Under the pieces are notes generated by a model. The model did no database searches. It was not told the origin of the DNA and saw only the letters and a program-made list of their open reading frames with translations. DNA of 7,758 nucleotides from Anaerolinea thermophila. GTDB lineage: Bacteria > Chloroflexota > Anaerolineae > Anaerolineales > Villigracilaceae. A program made the position numbers and the translations under genes. The stretch spans positions 1 through 7,758 of the forward strand of contig DYLB01000038.1 of the NCBI GenBank assembly GCA_020722305.1, in the 5' to 3' direction. How positions within the stretch are numbered: the first letter of the stretch is position 1; each line of letters starts with the position of its first letter. Positions 5,695-7,758 of the stretch are shown here, piece by piece.

Positions 5695-6789
5695 ATGCCT
5701 TCAATTTTTCCCTTCACTGCCATCGTCGGCCAGGAGCGCATGGTGCGCGCCCTGGTGCTCAATGCTGTCGATACCCGCATCGGCGGCGTGCTGATCCGCG
5801 GCGAGCGCGGCACGGCCAAGTCCACTGCGGCCCGGGCCCTGGCGGCGCTGCTGCCCAAGGTCAAGGTCGTCAAAGATTGCCGCTTCGGCTGCGACCCCGA
5901 CTCCCCCCTCACCTGGTGTACGGAATGCCGCGAACGCAGCAAGAACGGCAGCGACCTGCCGGTCGAGGAAAAGACCATCCCGTTCATCAACCTGCCCGTT
6001 TCGGCTACCGAAGACCGGGTGGTCGGCACCCTGGACATCGAACAGGCCATCCAGAAAGGCGAACGCCACTTCGAACCGGGCGTGCTGGCCAACGCCAACC
6101 GGGGATTGCTCTACATCGACGAGGTCAACCTACTCGACGATCACGTGGTGGACCTGTTGCTGGATTCCGCGGCGATGGGCGTCAACGTGGTCGAACGCGA
6201 GGGCATCTCCTTCGCCCACCCCTCCCGCTTCATCCTGGTCGGGACGATGAACCCCGAAGAAGGCGACCTGCGCCCGCAACTGCTCGACCGCTTCGCCCTG
6301 TCGGTGGAGATCACCGGCATCCGTGAGCCGCGTGAGCGCGTCCTCATCATGGAGCGCAACATCGCCTTCGAGAAAGACCCCGAAGCCTTCCGCCAGGCGT
6401 GGATGGAAAAAGAGCTGGCCCTCTCGCAGCGCATCGCCATGGCCCGCACCCTGGTGGACAAGGTGACTTACACCCGCCGGGACATGCTCTCCATCGCCGC
6501 CCTGACCGCTTCGCTCAACGTGGACGGTCATCGGGCTGATCTCGTTATTTTGAAAGTAGCCCGCGCCCAGGCCGCCTTCGACGGCCGCACCGCGATCAAC
6601 GACCACGACATCGCCCTGGCGGCCGAACTGGCCCTGCCGCACCGCATCAAACGCGGCCCGTTCTACCAGGCCGAGATGACCACCGAGCAGCTGCAGGAGC
6701 GCATCGAGCAGCTCGCCGGCCAATCGGTCCCGAACGAACCGGACGAGAGCCAGTCACAGCCGCAGGAATCCGAGGAAAAAAAAATTTAA
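5695..6789 (+). CDS. Chelatase AAA+ ATPase, ChlI/BchI-type (small subunit, zero-frame product)
   Basis: This encodes 364 aa. It is an AAA+ motor of the magnesium/cobalt chelatase I class, which uses ATP to drive metal insertion into a tetrapyrrole held by the large H/CobN subunit. Walker A is GERGTAKST (36-44), Walker B LLYIDEVNLL (138-147), sensor 1 GTMNPEEG (183-190), the arginine finger LLDRF (R199) and sensor 2 DGHRAD (R280). A four-cysteine insert (C62, C66, C75, C78; Cx3C-x8-Cx2C) looks like a small metal site and is typical of the fused 'putative cobaltochelatase' type rather than plant or cyanobacterial ChlI. The chain ends in an acidic Glu/Gln tail and EKKI at a TAA directly after nine A. 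The rest of the D subunit continues in the -1 frame. Without a CobN or BchH gene in view, the metal (Co or Mg) cannot be fixed; cobalamin synthesis is the better guess. Confidence 0.9.
   Translation: MPSIFPFTAIVGQERMVRALVLNAVDTRIGGVLIRGERGTAKSTAARALAALLPKVKVVKDCRFGCDPDSPLTWCTECRERSKNGSDLPVEEKTIPFINLPVSATEDRVVGTLDIEQAIQKGERHFEPGVLANANRGLLYIDEVNLLDDHVVDLLLDSAAMGVNVVEREGISFAHPSRFILVGTMNPEEGDLRPQLLDRFALSVEITGIREPRERVLIMERNIAFEKDPEAFRQAWMEKELALSQRIAMARTLVDKVTYTRRDMLSIAALTASLNVDGHRADLVILKVARAQAAFDGRTAINDHDIALAAELALPHRIKRGPFYQAEMTTEQLQERIEQLAGQSVPNEPDESQSQPQESEEKKI
6764..6789 (+). promoter_or_regulatory. Candidate programmed -1 frameshift site
   Basis: In the zero frame the codons are GAG GAA AAA AAA ATT TAA. 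The heptamer A AAA AAA occupies 6777-6783 in the register needed for tandem -1 slippage, inside an A9 run (6776-6784). A Shine-Dalgarno-like AGGA (6764-6767) lies 9 bases upstream, close to the dnaX arrangement. The zero-frame stop follows one codon after the slip codons. Slippage moves reading into the open D-subunit frame from 6783. The same A9 could also act through RNA-polymerase slippage adding one A. Confidence 0.75.
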
Positions 6790-7751
6790 AAATTGAGGAA
6801 GACACCCAAGAGTCCGAACAGCAAGGCACACCGGAACCTTCGAAGCAGGATGTCTTCCACAACGCCAGCGCCAACTGGTGGGAGGGCGGCCAGAAAGTCA
6901 AAGTCGGCGAGACCTTCGATCCTCGCAAGTTAGACACCCCCCTGGATAAACTGACCCGGCGCAAAGCCGGAAGGCGGTCGCAGACGCATACCAATCGCAA
7001 GCGCGGCCGCTACATCCAGGCGCGCCCGGCCATGGGCAAGACCGACGACGTGGCCTTCGACGCCACCCTGCGGGCCGCCGCGCCCTTCCAGAAGCACCGC
7101 ATCGAACAGCGCAAACGGGTGGCTTTCGCCATCCAGAAGGACGACCTGCAGCGCAAGGTGCGGGTCAAACGGACGGCCAACCTGGTCCTGTTCCTGGTGG
7201 ACGCCTCCTGGTCGATGGCCGTGGCCGAGCGGATGAACGCCACCAAAGGCGCCATCCTGTCCCTGCTGACAGACGCCTACCAGCGCCGCGACCGGGTTGG
7301 GTTGATCGTCTTCCAGAAGGACCGGGCCACGCTGGTCCTGCCGCCGACCACCTCGGTGCAACTGGCCCAGCGCGCCCTGGTGGACATCCCGGTGGGCGGC
7401 AAGACCCCGCTATCGGCCGGACTGCTGATGGCCTACGACGTGCTCCTGCGCGAGAAATACGTCCACCCCGACGTGGAGCCGATGCTGATCACCCTGACCG
7501 ATGGGGCCGGGAACGTGGCAATCGGGACCCAGCCGCCCCAGGACGAAGCCTACCACTTCGCCGAGTTGATCGCCTCCGAGCACATTCGCAGCATCGTCAT
7601 TAACATGGAGCACGCCGCCTTCGACCAGGGCCTGGCCCAGACGCTGGCGGACCACCTGAAAGCGCCCTGCTACGCCCTGAACGAACTCAAGGCCGAGAAC
7701 CTGTACCACACCGTGAAGCAGGAGATGGCGGGGGGAGCCAGTAATCAGTAA
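6783..7751 (+). CDS. ChlD/BchD-type chelatase subunit portion with VWA domain, reached by -1 frameshift
   Basis: This 322-codon frame has no ATG, GTG or TTG before the ATG at 7032, yet the conserved D-subunit linker lies upstream of that ATG: VGETFDPRKL, then GRRSQT and RGRY, after an acidic stretch. Joined to the upstream ATPase at 6783 it gives a 685-aa I-D fusion, the usual size of fused putative cobaltochelatases. The C-terminal von Willebrand A domain carries a full MIDAS: DASWSM (D503, S505 and S507 of the fusion), the threonine in GGKTPL (T571) and the aspartate in LTDGAGN (D603). It would bind the I-type ring and the large subunit. DASWSM has Trp where Gly is usual. The frame ends ASNQ inside a heptamer repeat. 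A start at 7032 would lose the conserved linker and lacks a Shine-Dalgarno. The alternative is a sequencing loss of one A. Confidence 0.85.
   Translation, partial: NLKIEEDTQESEQQGTPEPSKQDVFHNASANWWEGGQKVKVGETFDPRKLDTPLDKLTRRKAGRRSQTHTNRKRGRYIQARPAMGKTDDVAFDATLRAAAPFQKHRIEQRKRVAFAIQKDDLQRKVRVKRTANLVLFLVDASWSMAVAERMNATKGAILSLLTDAYQRRDRVGLIVFQKDRATLVLPPTTSVQLAQRALVDIPVGGKTPLSAGLLMAYDVLLREKYVHPDVEPMLITLTDGAGNVAIGTQPPQDEAYHFAELIASEHIRSIVINMEHAAFDQGLAQTLADHLKAPCYALNELKAENLYHTVKQEMAGGASNQ
6797..6858 (+). promoter_or_regulatory. Inverted repeat downstream of the slip site, possible stimulatory structure
   Basis: GGAAGACA (6797-6804) is an exact reverse complement of TGTCTTCC (6851-6858), enclosing 46 bases. 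The stem begins 13 bases after the slip heptamer, longer than the usual 5-9 base spacer of -1 stimulators. It may help frameshifting or may be chance. Confidence 0.3.
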
Positions 7752-7758
7752 TCAGTAA
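7739..7758. repeat. CAGTAAT heptamer tandem repeat at the stop codon
   Basis: CAGTAAT occurs at 7739-7745 and 7746-7752, and CAGTAA at 7753-7758, where the window ends, so the array may continue. The unit is not a multiple of three, and its TAA triplets (7742, 7749, 7756) fall in all three forward frames. The one at 7749 is the stop of the chelatase gene. Confidence 0.8.

Noticed and set aside
7032..7751. Separate D-subunit gene starting at ATG 7032 (239 aa)
   Set aside because: It has no Shine-Dalgarno and would drop the conserved linker (VGETFDPRKL, GRRSQT, RGRY) that is open in the same frame upstream. A frameshift fusion explains more.
5695..7751. Chelatase locus as a frameshift-inactivated pseudogene
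   Set aside because: Both halves keep all catalytic motifs and there is no other lesion. The break sits exactly on an in-register slippery heptamer, which is unlikely for random decay. A homopolymer sequencing error remains possible and is listed with the finding.

Overview
The window is GC-rich bacterial DNA. It reads best as a member of Chloroflexota, probably of the Anaerolineae type: TATAAT-like -10 boxes, a DegV/FakB gene, a four-domain S1 protein, and a fused-type 'putative cobaltochelatase' (ChlI-ChlD) locus. The lineage call is inference from gene content and style, because no rRNA or other taxonomic marker is present.

Layout. Positions 1-164 are non-coding, with small palindromes. 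On the plus strand follow an unrecognised three-helix membrane protein (165-827), a DegV-family fatty-acid-binding protein (884-1744) closed by a strong intrinsic terminator (1763-1790), and a small unrecognised membrane protein (1892-2290). Positions 2291-2635 carry no gene. They hold a MITE-like repeat with CGAATT-rich units bounded by an imperfect 21-bp inverted repeat, and a separate perfect 16-bp inverted repeat. Positions 5544 down to 2636 are read from the minus strand: an S1-domain RNA-binding protein (rpsA-like) with a clear promoter and terminator, then an M19 dipeptidase starting just past that terminator, then a four-helix membrane protein whose start codon overlaps the dipeptidase stop. 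A 150-bp divergent region (5545-5694) separates S1 from the final plus-strand locus.

The main point of interest is 5695-7751. An AAA+ chelatase I-type ATPase (364 aa) ends at a TAA directly after a run of nine A. The conserved linker and von Willebrand A domain of the D-type subunit continue in the -1 frame, with no ATG, GTG or TTG for about 80 codons. The slip heptamer A AAA AAA is in the correct register, an AGGA lies 9 nt upstream, and an inverted repeat lies downstream. This supports programmed -1 frameshifting (or transcriptional slippage), giving a short I-like subunit and a 685-aa I-D fusion from one gene. This mechanism has been proposed for chlD genes of cobalamin producers, where the partner would be CobN; no CobN or BchH lies in this window. 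A lost A in the homopolymer is the main alternative.

The window ends in a CAGTAAT heptamer repeat that overlaps the stop codon of that gene.
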